From NCBI RefSeq assembly GCF_003838195.1, contig NZ_RCBY01000023.1:1-55349 (forward strand): a stretch of DNA of 55,349 bases. Direction: 5' to 3'. The stretch comes from Okeania hirsuta (GTDB taxonomy: Bacteria; Cyanobacteriota; Cyanobacteriia; Cyanobacteriales; Microcoleaceae). Under the pieces are notes generated by a model. The model was not told the DNA's origin. It did not search any database and saw only the letters and a program-made list of their open reading frames with translations. Made by a program: the position numbers and the translations under genes. This document shows, in pieces, positions 47,412 through 55,349 of the stretch (positions are counted from its first letter, which is position 1; every line of letters begins with the position of its first letter).

Positions 47412-50400
47412 GTGAAATCCCATTCGTCCCTCTTCGTAGTATCACTAACTTTTTTCTTATGGAATTTTTTCAGTAACTGGAAAACTCAAGCAAATGCTCA
47501 GATAGTTCCAGATAACACCCTTGGTGAAGAAAGTTCTGTTGTCAATTCCATTGATGAACTGAAAGACCAAATTGAAGGAGGAGCTATTCGTGGCTCAAAT
47601 TTATTCCATAGTTTTCAAGAATTTAATATCAGAGAAGGTAGAAGCGTTTATTTTATCAACCCTAACGGCATAGAAAATATTCTGACTAGAATTACAGGTA
47701 ACAACCCCAGTAGTATTTTAGGCAAATTGGGAGTAGATGGCGGGGCAAATTTATTTTTAGTGAATCCCCAAGGCATTTTCTTTGGGCCTAATGCCAGTTT
47801 AGATATTCGGGGTTCATTTATTGCCACAACTGCTAACGAAATTAGACTGGGACAAAATGGACTCTTCAGTGCCACAGCACCTCATACAAGTAATTTATTA
47901 TCAGTAGAACCCTCAGCCTTATTCTCAAATCAACTGGAGACTCAAGCTAGAGGAGCAATTATTAATCAATCGACACATATTAATCAATCAACACAGGAAG
48001 AAGTGGGTTTAGAATTGCCAGGGGAGCAGACCCTAGCTTTGGTAGGAGGAGATATAGAAATAGATGGGGGAAGAATCACAGTACCCCAAGGAAGAATAGA
48101 GCTAGGGAGTATAGGGAATAACTCTGTTGTCAGGTTAAATCCAAGAAACAAAGGTTATGATTTGGATTATTCAGAGGTCGATAATTTTCAAGATGTCAAT
48201 ATAGCTTCTGCTTTTATTGATACTCAAGGAAGTGAGGGTGGTGGTGATATTTCAATTCAAGGCAGACGTATTATTGTTACAGAACTTTCTGAAATTACAG
48301 GAGATACGAATGGATCGGAACCAGGAGGAAATATAGAAATTACTGCTTCGCAAGTAGTGGAAGTAGTTAGTAGTGAAATTTTTAGTGATGTCAGGGAAGA
48401 AGCTACAGCAAATGGAGGTAACATTGATATTGAAACTCAGCGTTTGATTCTCAGGGATGGCTCAGTAATTGCAGCAGAAACTTTTGGTGAAGGTAATGCT
48501 GGAAACTTAACAATACACGCAACATATATTGAAGCTAGAGATTTTCGAGTAGATGAAGAAGGTTTTCCTGTAACCAATTTTATAGCTAGTGGTGTTCAAT
48601 TACCAGAGGTAGAAGGAAGAGTAGCAACAGGAGAAGGAGGAACTTTAACTATTGAGACTCAACGCCTCAGCTTACGAGATGGATCTCAAATAGATTCATC
48701 AACTGCTTCGGAAGGTAAAGCAGGAAGCTTAATAGTACGAGCAAAGGAAATTGAACTTATCGGTGTAGAGGATGTGTTCAGCAGCGGATTATTTGCCTCA
48801 GTTCAAGAAGATACGATTGGGGATGGAGGCGATCTCATTGTTGAAACTCAGAGCTTAAGTATACAGGATGGAGCATTAGTAGGCGTTTTTACTTTTGGTG
48901 CAGGTGATGCTGGAGAACTTAATATTAAGGCTAACGAAATTGAGGTAATTGGCCGTTCTGAGGATGGTAATTTCCCTAGCACTATATCTGCCACAGTAAG
49001 AGATGATGGCGAATTTAGATCCAGTGGTAATGGTGGAGAAATATCCATTGAGACTAATAGTTTAACAATCCGAGATGGAGCTACAGTTGAAGCTCGAACT
49101 GAGGCAGATGGAACAGCAGGAAGCATTGCTATTCGAGCCAATAATAACATTACTGTATCTGGGTTTAGTTCCATTTCTGGTGATTCTAGCGCCATTACTG
49201 CTGGTACAGAGTCAGGTGCAACTGGAAAGGGTGGTAGTATAGAAATTACTACTCCTATCCTGAATATTGACAATGGAGCATTAATTACGGCAAGAAGTAA
49301 AAGTGATTTTGACGGAGGTAATATTTCTCTGAATATCAGCACTTTAAATCTCACGGCAGGCGGCCAAGTTATTACCTCTAGTTTTGGCAGTGGCAATGCA
49401 GGTACAATAGAAGTAAGTGCCAGTGATCGTGTCTTGATATCAGGTATAGATCCCAATGTTAATGAAAGAGAAGAATTGGGAATGATGACAACTGATAGAG
49501 AAATAGAAATCGGCGGTAGTCCAGAAAGCGCGATCGCTTCTCGTGCAACAGATAGTGGTGATGCGGGTTCAGTTACACTCAATACACCCCTACTCAGAGT
49601 GGAAGACCAGGGTATAGTGACTGTTAGTAGTTCCGGTGCAGGTGTAGCAGGTTCGCTGAATATTAATGCTCCATCAATTGAATTGAACAATGGTACTCTG
49701 GCAGCAGAAACTAACGCTGGAGACGAAGGTAATATGACGATCAACTCCTCAAATATCAGTTTAGAAAACAAAAGTTCGATTACTACCAGTGCTGGGGGGA
49801 GTGCTACGGGAGGTAATATTACTATTGATACTACGTTTATTATCGCTAGAGATGGTAGCCAAATTAATGCTAATGCTGTTGAAGGGCAAGGTGGTAATAT
49901 TAATATTACAGCTGAGGGATTATTTTTTGACAACAGCAGCAGTTTGACTGCTAGTTCAGCATTAGGAATTGATGGCACAATTGATGTCAACACTCAAGTG
50001 GACCCCACTCAAGGGGTGGTGACATTATCTCCTGAAGTTGTGGATGCGGAGTCTGTGGTAGCACAAAACCTATGTTTACCAAATCAAGATCGAATAGCAG
50101 GCAGTAGCTTTGTCATTACAGGTCGAGGGGGTCTACCACCAAATCCTACTCAACCTTTAACAGTATTGAGAGGGGTAGTAGATTGGGAAACTGGCGCGAA
50201 AAAAACGACATCATCAGAGATAAAGCAACAAACTGTATTAGTTTACCAGAGACAACAGAGTAAAAAATTACCAGAAATTCTTCAAGCTCAAGGTTGGGTC
50301 ATGAATACATCCGGTAATATTATCCTGACAGCTACTTCCCCCACTGTAAATACAGGTAGTTTACAATTAATTCACCCAGGTTGTTATCTGTTAGAGGGAA

Positions 50401-50438
50401 CAGGGAACAGGGAACAGGGAATAGGGAGGAATAGTTGA
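47412..50438 (+). CDS. Filamentous haemagglutinin-type exoprotein (TpsA-like)
   Basis: Large surface or secreted protein of 1008 residues. A GTG start is followed by a signal peptide (LFVVSLTFFLWNFFSNW, cleavage probably after ANA near residue 30). Residues ~31-165 are the haemagglutination activity (TPS secretion) domain with SNLFHSFQEFNI, NPNGIENILTRITG and FLVNPQGIFFGPNASLDI. The rest is a right-handed beta-helix of irregular ~20-residue repeats (GG.ITIETQRLSLRDGSQI). The C-terminal part (SFVITGRGGLPPNP, QGWVM) is the family's conserved end. The last ~10 residues (GTGNREQGIGRNS) are read from a GGGAACA/GGGAATA heptamer array, so the original stop has been lost or replaced. No TpsB transporter lies in the window. 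Paralogue downstream. Confidence 0.9.
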   Translation: MKSHSSLFVVSLTFFLWNFFSNWKTQANAQIVPDNTLGEESSVVNSIDELKDQIEGGAIRGSNLFHSFQEFNIREGRSVYFINPNGIENILTRITGNNPSSILGKLGVDGGANLFLVNPQGIFFGPNASLDIRGSFIATTANEIRLGQNGLFSATAPHTSNLLSVEPSALFSNQLETQARGAIINQSTHINQSTQEEVGLELPGEQTLALVGGDIEIDGGRITVPQGRIELGSIGNNSVVRLNPRNKGYDLDYSEVDNFQDVNIASAFIDTQGSEGGGDISIQGRRIIVTELSEITGDTNGSEPGGNIEITASQVVEVVSSEIFSDVREEATANGGNIDIETQRLILRDGSVIAAETFGEGNAGNLTIHATYIEARDFRVDEEGFPVTNFIASGVQLPEVEGRVATGEGGTLTIETQRLSLRDGSQIDSSTASEGKAGSLIVRAKEIELIGVEDVFSSGLFASVQEDTIGDGGDLIVETQSLSIQDGALVGVFTFGAGDAGELNIKANEIEVIGRSEDGNFPSTISATVRDDGEFRSSGNGGEISIETNSLTIRDGATVEARTEADGTAGSIAIRANNNITVSGFSSISGDSSAITAGTESGATGKGGSIEITTPILNIDNGALITARSKSDFDGGNISLNISTLNLTAGGQVITSSFGSGNAGTIEVSASDRVLISGIDPNVNEREELGMMTTDREIEIGGSPESAIASRATDSGDAGSVTLNTPLLRVEDQGIVTVSSSGAGVAGSLNINAPSIELNNGTLAAETNAGDEGNMTINSSNISLENKSSITTSAGGSATGGNITIDTTFIIARDGSQINANAVEGQGGNINITAEGLFFDNSSSLTASSALGIDGTIDVNTQVDPTQGVVTLSPEVVDAESVVAQNLCLPNQDRIAGSSFVITGRGGLPPNPTQPLTVLRGVVDWETGAKKTTSSEIKQQTVLVYQRQQSKKLPEILQAQGWVMNTSGNIILTATSPTVNTGSLQLIHPGCYLLEGTGNREQGIGRNS

Positions 50439-50733
50439 CAGTTTCTGGATAATAATTGATTTGATTTTTGATTGTGGGAGATATCTATTAATTATGTAAT
50501 TAAATATAAATATCCTAACTTATTGGCAAAAAAACCCTACCTTCCTACCTTTGCAGAGATACGGTTAGGACTTCTATATAGCAAGGAAAGAGTTGGCGTT
50601 TGACAGAGATTGATGATGAACCTGAGACGCCAGAAATGCTTTTACCACTGTTCCCTGTTCCCTATTCCCTGTTCCCTATTCCCTATTCCCTATTCCCTAT
50701 TCCCTATTCCCTATTCCCTGTTTAATAATAATT
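50398..50733 (+). repeat. Heptamer arrays and gap between the two exoprotein genes
   Basis: GGGAACA/GGGAATA units (50396-50432) overlap the end of the first exoprotein gene. TTCCCTA/TTCCCTG units fill 50643-50722, ending 12 bases before the next ATG. Between them is AT-rich sequence without a gene. The second array is the inverse of the first, so the two could pair. Confidence 0.75.
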
Positions 50734-53700
50734 ATGAAATTAAAATCTCTACCAATTTTGCTCAGTTCAACATCAGGAATATGGCTAATTTTATCTAGTT
50801 TATTTTGCCAAAATCAGGGAAATACTCAAATAATTCCCGATCAAACATTAGGGAAAGAAAATTCAGTTATTAATTCCATAGATAGATTAAAAGAGCAGAT
50901 AGAAGGTGGAGCAATTAGAGGTTCAAATTTATTTCATAGTTTCCAAGAATTTAATGTTGGAGAAAATCGAAGTGTTTACTTCACAAATCCAGCAGGAATT
51001 GAAAATATATTAACAAGAATAACAGGTAATAATGCCAGCAATATATTAGGAAAATTAGGAGTATTAGGAGCAGCAAATTTATTTTTAGTGAATCCTAATG
51101 GTATATTATTCGGACCTAATTCTAGTCTAGATATTAGCGGTTCATTTATTGCTACAACAGCCGACGAAATTAGATTAGGAGAAAATGGTTTATTTAGTGC
51201 TACTAATTTTCAAAATAGTAACTTATTATCAATAAAACCTTCAGCTCTATTTTTTAATCAAATAGCCAGTCAAACTCAAGGAAATATTGTCAGTAAATCA
51301 ACTGCAGAAGAAATTGGTCTACAAGTACCATCTGGAGAAATTTTAGGATTAATAGGAAGGGAGGTAATTATTGACAGTGGAAAACTGACAACAGAACAAG
51401 GAAGAATAGAAATAGGCAGCGTTGGAGATAACAGTTTAGTCAGATTAGAAAACACCAATAATTATACTCTTAATTATTCAGAAGTAGAAAACTTTGAGAA
51501 TATACAAATCAAGAATGGTGCTGTTGTGGATGTAAGTGGAGAAGGTAGTGGTGATATTCAACTCCAAGGTAGACAAGTAAGCATCACAGGAGGTTCAACT
51601 ATTGTAGCTAATACTTTAGGTAGTGAACCAGGAGGCAGCATTTCATTAATATCTTCCGAATTATTGGAAGTAACAGAAAGCTTTGTGAATGCTGATGTAG
51701 GATTTGCTGCAACTGGCAGTGGGGCAACCATTACAACTAATGCTCCACGTTTAATACTCACAAGTGGAGGACAGATAAGTACAGCTACATTTGGCACAGG
51801 TACAAGCGGAGAACTGACAATAAACGCCAATGAAATAGAAGTTATGGATATATCAGCAGATGGTCAAAATCTCAGTGGCATATTTACAGATGTATTACCA
51901 GGAGCAACAGGTAGAGGTGGAGACATAACAATTAATACTCAAAACCTCAAGCTTTTCAATGGGGGACAACTGGGAGCCAACATTTTTGGTGCAGGACAAG
52001 GAGGAAATTTAACTGTTAACGCCACTGAAATAGAAGCCTCTGGTACTATTGTTTTTGAAACAACTGTTCCTCAGCAAGAACTCCTGTTAGAATCTCTCAA
52101 TGGTCAATTTCCCAGTGCAATTTTAGCTCTAGTTATACCGGAAGCTACAGGAAATAGTGGCAAATTAACAATTAATAGCGATCGCATAGTATTACGCAAG
52201 GGAGCGCAAATAGGAACTGGTACATTTGGTGCCGGAGATAGTGGAGAACTAGCAGTTAAGGCAAGGGAAATAGAAGTCAGCGGTACTTCTGAAGATGGTT
52301 TTCTGCCAAGTAGCTTTTTTACTTCAGTTTTATTAGGTGCCACAGGTAAAGGTGGAAATCTTACTATTGATACTCAGTCTCTAACTCTACAAAACGGAGG
52401 ACAAGTAAGAGCTGGTACATCTGGTGTAGGAGATAGTGGAGATGTAACCATAACAGCAAAAGAAATTAACTTACAAGGTAGTTTTGCCAACGATCTTTTT
52501 ATCTTACCTAGCATTATTCAAGCTGCAGTTGAAGATTTATCACCTATAGATCCATTGGGTATTGGTAGTGGTGACGGTGGTCAAATATTGATTACAACAG
52601 ACCGTCTGACTCTTGAAGGTGGAGCTACAATTAGCGCTCGTACTGAAGGAGAAGGTAAAGGTGGAAATATAGAAATTAATGCCACCGATATTGAGGTAAA
52701 TAACAGTTCCATTACTGCTGATAGCAATGAGAGTGCAGCAATAATTAGAAATGGAGATGGAGGAAATTTAACAATTAATACTCAAAATCTAATGTTGACA
52801 AATGGAGGCTCAATTTTAGCATCTACTTCCAGTGAAGGTAAGGGAGGAAATATAGAAATTAATGCCACTGAAATAGAAGCAGTAGGTATTTCACCAGATG
52901 GTCAGTTTCTCAGCGGTATAAATAGTCAAGTTGCATTAGGATCTACAGGGGATGGTGGCAACTTAACTATTTCACCAGATGGTCAGTTTCTCAGCGGTAT
53001 AAATAGTCAAGTTGCATTAGGATCTACAGGGGATGGTGGCAACTTAACAATAGATACCCAACGTCTAATACTACGAGACGGAGCAATAATTCAAGCAGCA
53101 GTCTTCAGCTCCGGTCAAGGAGGAAGCATTACAGTAAATGCAAAGGAAGTAGAGCTATCAGGTAATGCTACCAGTGAAAATTTATTCCCAGAAATATCAT
53201 CTCTAATTCAAAGTATAAATGGCCAAGTTCCTAGTGGTTTGTTGACAACTGTTTTACCCGGAGCAACAGGAAATGGTGGAAATTTAGCAATTAATACTCA
53301 AAGTCTACGGTTAAAAGATGGAGGGTCAATAGGTACTGGAACATTTGCTCAAGGTCAAAGTGGAGATTTAACAGTACGAGCAACAGAAATTAACATGAGT
53401 GGTACTATTCTTAGCGGTCAACTCCCTAGTAGCTTGTTTACTTCAGTCTTTGATGAAGCTACAGGCAATGGCGGAAATTTAACTGTTGACACTGAACGCT
53501 TGAGTTTAAGAAATGGTGCTCAAGTCAGAGCAGGTACATCTGGTGTAGGAGATAGTGGAGACTTAAAAGTAAGAGCAACAGAAATTGAACTCGTTGGTCG
53601 TGCTGAAAATGGTGAACTTCCTAGCAGTATTCTTGCTAGTGTAGAAGACTTAAGAAATTTGTCTCTGGGAGTAGGTAGTGGAGATGGAGGCAACGCATTC

Positions 53701-54747
53701 ATAGAAACAGAACACTTGACAATTCTAGATGGAGCTGAAGTCAGCGCTAGTACCTTTGGAGACGGCAAAGCAGGAAATTTGACGGTCAGTGCCACAGAAA
53801 ATATTACTCTATCTGGAGTAAATTCAATTTCTGGTGACTCCAGCACTATTACTGCTCGCACCCTTGGTAATGGCAATGCTGGGTCTATCAATATTAATAC
53901 ACCGAATTTAAGAGTGGAAGACCAAGCGATCGTTACCGTTAGTAGTTCTGGTAATGGGGTGGCAGGTTCCCTCAATATTAATGCTCCATCCATTGAACTC
54001 AACAATGGTACTCTGAGTGCGGAAACTACAGCTGGAAACCAGGGTAACATTACTATACAAGTTTCAGATATTAACCTAGAAAATAATAGTGCAATTACTA
54101 CCAACGCTACAGAGTCTGCCACAGGTGGAGATATTAATATTGATGCACAATTTATTGTTAGTTCGGACAATAGTAATATTAGCGCCAATGCCATAGAGGG
54201 TCGAGGTGGTAATATTTCTATTAATGCAGAAGGGGTGTTTCTTGACGCTAGTAGCAAAATTACTGCCACCTCAACTTTGGGCATTGACGGCACAGTAGAT
54301 ATTAATACTCAAGTAGACCCCACTCAAGGAATGATCAGATTATCTGCTACAGTCATAGACCCTCAATCATTAGTGGCCAACAATATATGTGCCCCAACTC
54401 AAGCTCAAAAAGAAGGTAGTTCCTTTGTAATTACAGGTCGAGGTGGTCTACCACCAGATCCAACTCAACCATTAACAGTATTAAGAGGAATGGTCGAATG
54501 GGAAACAGAAACATCCGGGTATACAAGTGGTGTGATCAGAGATGATAAACAACCTGTTGTAGTCTACCATCGCTCAGAAGTCGAGAAGTTGCCAGAAATT
54601 CGTCAAGCTCAGGGTTGGGTCATGACTAAAAGTGGTACTATTATACTCACTACTACTGTAACTACTGTCAACTCAGGTGGTTTACAGTTAATTCATCCTA
54701 GTTGTTATCTATTTTCACCTGTGGCATTTGGAACTTTTTCTGATTAA
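50734..54747 (+). CDS. Filamentous haemagglutinin-type exoprotein (longer paralogue)
   Basis: 1337-residue paralogue of the previous gene. A signal peptide (residues ~5-30) precedes the haemagglutination activity domain (SNLFHSFQEFNVGENRSVYF, NPAGIENILTRITG, LVNPNGILFGPNSSLDI). The beta-helix is longer, with repeats of the form GATG.GG(N/D)LTI(N/D)T..L.L..GGQ. An exact 81-bp tandem duplication adds 27 residues (52888-53048). The C-terminus again has SFVITGRGGLPPDP and QGWVM, but ends naturally. The ATG follows directly on a heptamer array and has no ribosome binding site. Probable TPS-type secretion to the cell surface; the partner is not in the window. Confidence 0.9.
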   Translation: MKLKSLPILLSSTSGIWLILSSLFCQNQGNTQIIPDQTLGKENSVINSIDRLKEQIEGGAIRGSNLFHSFQEFNVGENRSVYFTNPAGIENILTRITGNNASNILGKLGVLGAANLFLVNPNGILFGPNSSLDISGSFIATTADEIRLGENGLFSATNFQNSNLLSIKPSALFFNQIASQTQGNIVSKSTAEEIGLQVPSGEILGLIGREVIIDSGKLTTEQGRIEIGSVGDNSLVRLENTNNYTLNYSEVENFENIQIKNGAVVDVSGEGSGDIQLQGRQVSITGGSTIVANTLGSEPGGSISLISSELLEVTESFVNADVGFAATGSGATITTNAPRLILTSGGQISTATFGTGTSGELTINANEIEVMDISADGQNLSGIFTDVLPGATGRGGDITINTQNLKLFNGGQLGANIFGAGQGGNLTVNATEIEASGTIVFETTVPQQELLLESLNGQFPSAILALVIPEATGNSGKLTINSDRIVLRKGAQIGTGTFGAGDSGELAVKAREIEVSGTSEDGFLPSSFFTSVLLGATGKGGNLTIDTQSLTLQNGGQVRAGTSGVGDSGDVTITAKEINLQGSFANDLFILPSIIQAAVEDLSPIDPLGIGSGDGGQILITTDRLTLEGGATISARTEGEGKGGNIEINATDIEVNNSSITADSNESAAIIRNGDGGNLTINTQNLMLTNGGSILASTSSEGKGGNIEINATEIEAVGISPDGQFLSGINSQVALGSTGDGGNLTISPDGQFLSGINSQVALGSTGDGGNLTIDTQRLILRDGAIIQAAVFSSGQGGSITVNAKEVELSGNATSENLFPEISSLIQSINGQVPSGLLTTVLPGATGNGGNLAINTQSLRLKDGGSIGTGTFAQGQSGDLTVRATEINMSGTILSGQLPSSLFTSVFDEATGNGGNLTVDTERLSLRNGAQVRAGTSGVGDSGDLKVRATEIELVGRAENGELPSSILASVEDLRNLSLGVGSGDGGNAFIETEHLTILDGAEVSASTFGDGKAGNLTVSATENITLSGVNSISGDSSTITARTLGNGNAGSININTPNLRVEDQAIVTVSSSGNGVAGSLNINAPSIELNNGTLSAETTAGNQGNITIQVSDINLENNSAITTNATESATGGDINIDAQFIVSSDNSNISANAIEGRGGNISINAEGVFLDASSKITATSTLGIDGTVDINTQVDPTQGMIRLSATVIDPQSLVANNICAPTQAQKEGSSFVITGRGGLPPDPTQPLTVLRGMVEWETETSGYTSGVIRDDKQPVVVYHRSEVEKLPEIRQAQGWVMTKSGTIILTTTVTTVNSGGLQLIHPSCYLFSPVAFGTFSD
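52888..53048 (+). repeat. Exact 81-bp in-frame tandem duplication
   Basis: The 27-codon unit SPDGQFLSGINSQVALGS plus TGDGGNLTI occurs twice in a row with identical DNA, against a background of diverged repeats in the same gene. This indicates a recent duplication. Confidence 0.9.
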
Positions 54748-54797
54748 TTATTTGCTCTTATTTTTGATAGCGAATATGAACTTAAATTTTTCTGATA

Positions 54798-54950
<153 letters not shown>

Positions 54951-55208
54951 AACTGGATAAATACTACCTCTAGTACCATTCTATTTCTGGCTATATTTTT
55001 TTCTCAAAAATCTGTTAATTCTCAAATCATTCCAGATCAAACATTAGGCAAAGAAAATTAAGTTATTAACAGTATCGATCAATTAAAAGAACAGATAGAA
55101 GGTGGAGTAATTAGAGGTGCAAATTTATTTCATAGTTTTCAGGAATTTAATGTTGGGGAAGGTCGCAGCGTCTACTTCACAAATCCAACAGGCATTGAAA
55201 ATATATTA
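54951..55208 (+). pseudogene. Stump of a third haemagglutinin-type exoprotein
   Basis: The frame begins within the signal peptide (TTSSTILFLAIFFSQKS) directly after a MITE, so the start codon is lost. SQIIPDQTLGKEN follows, then TAA where the paralogues have Ser (TCA), then VINSIDQLKEQIEGG, SFQEFNVGEGRSVYF and TGIENIL before the similarity stops at about 55208. Closest to the 50734 gene. It is dead at both ends and in the middle. Confidence 0.88.
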
Positions 55209-55290
55209 CTCCCTTCCCGCCAAAAGATTACCTATTTGATCATCATCAAAACTACATTATTTTAATTCAGGGTTGATGATGACTAATATC

Positions 55291-55349
55291 ATGTCCGGTT
55301 GAACAGTTATAAATAAACGACGAAGGAGTCAGGAGACAGGAGACAGGAG
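55291..55349. mobile_element. MITE family ATCATGTCCGG, partial at window edge
   Basis: ATCATGTCCGGTTGAACAG, then TTATAAATAAACGACGAAGGAG and an AGGAGTC/AGGAGAC heptamer array running off the window. It matches the inverted right end of 25676-25802. Confidence 0.6.

Noticed and set aside
48848-49993. Long open frame on the minus strand inside the first exoprotein gene
   Set aside because: It mirrors the repeat and codon pattern of the plus-strand gene, is rich in Ile/Leu/Pro/Ser without domains, and has no start signal. The same holds for minus-strand frames at 53520-54293 and 51558-51830.

Overview
The window looks like chromosomal DNA of a filamentous cyanobacterium with an AT-rich, repeat-laden, low-coding-density genome (Trichodesmium/Okeania/Moorena-like; genus is inference). 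The pointers are a ferrochelatase with a C-terminal chlorophyll-binding (CAB) segment, an OpcA, a DUF928/CHASE2-cyclase/haemagglutinin cluster of cyanobacterial type, frequent GCGATCGC (HIP1) octamers, and heptanucleotide tandem repeats (STRRs) in most gaps. No rRNA, tRNA or CRISPR array was seen.

Layout. 1-5.9 kb: a small orphan gene, a potassium-channel-like protein with two RCK/TrkA-N domains, a convergent second pore-like membrane protein, and a dead IS5-like transposase carrying a nested MITE. 5.9-14 kb: a SelD fused to an NADH-dehydrogenase-like flavoprotein, then a NACHT NTPase with C-terminal pentapeptide repeats convergent with an Apaf-1-helical/14-WD40 protein that has no NTPase of its own. 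14-25 kb: solitary opcA, a TetR regulator, a saccharopine-dehydrogenase-like protein, a class II glutamine amidotransferase broken by one in-frame TGA, a methyltransferase, hemH, and a DUF4126 membrane protein. 25-34 kb: a gamma-butyrobetaine-hydroxylase-like Fe/2-oxoglutarate enzyme whose HxD iron motif reads H-N-A, a glutamate dehydrogenase, a TauE-type permease, an exported FAD protein, gene remnants and many MITEs. 34-42 kb: pnp, and a SNF2 helicase followed by a SWIM zinc-finger protein. 42-55 kb: DUF928 and CHASE2-cyclase genes, an unlisted 47-codon peptide gene with a Gly-Gly leader and a six-arginine C-terminus, two large haemagglutinin-type exoproteins and the stump of a third.

The gaps between genes are built from at least five terminal-inverted-repeat element families, one G-rich hairpin cassette in nine copies, and about twenty arrays of period-7 repeats. 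In two MITE families the cassette and a heptamer array occupy the same internal position in different copies. One MITE supplies the stop codon of a gene and another replaces the start of a gene.

The most interesting leads are the HxA dioxygenase (possible halogenase-type iron site), the poly-Arg double-glycine peptide with a palindrome upstream, the NACHT/WD40 pair (possible split STAND immune module), and the exchangeable cassettes inside MITEs. All functional statements come from reading motifs by eye; no database search was run.
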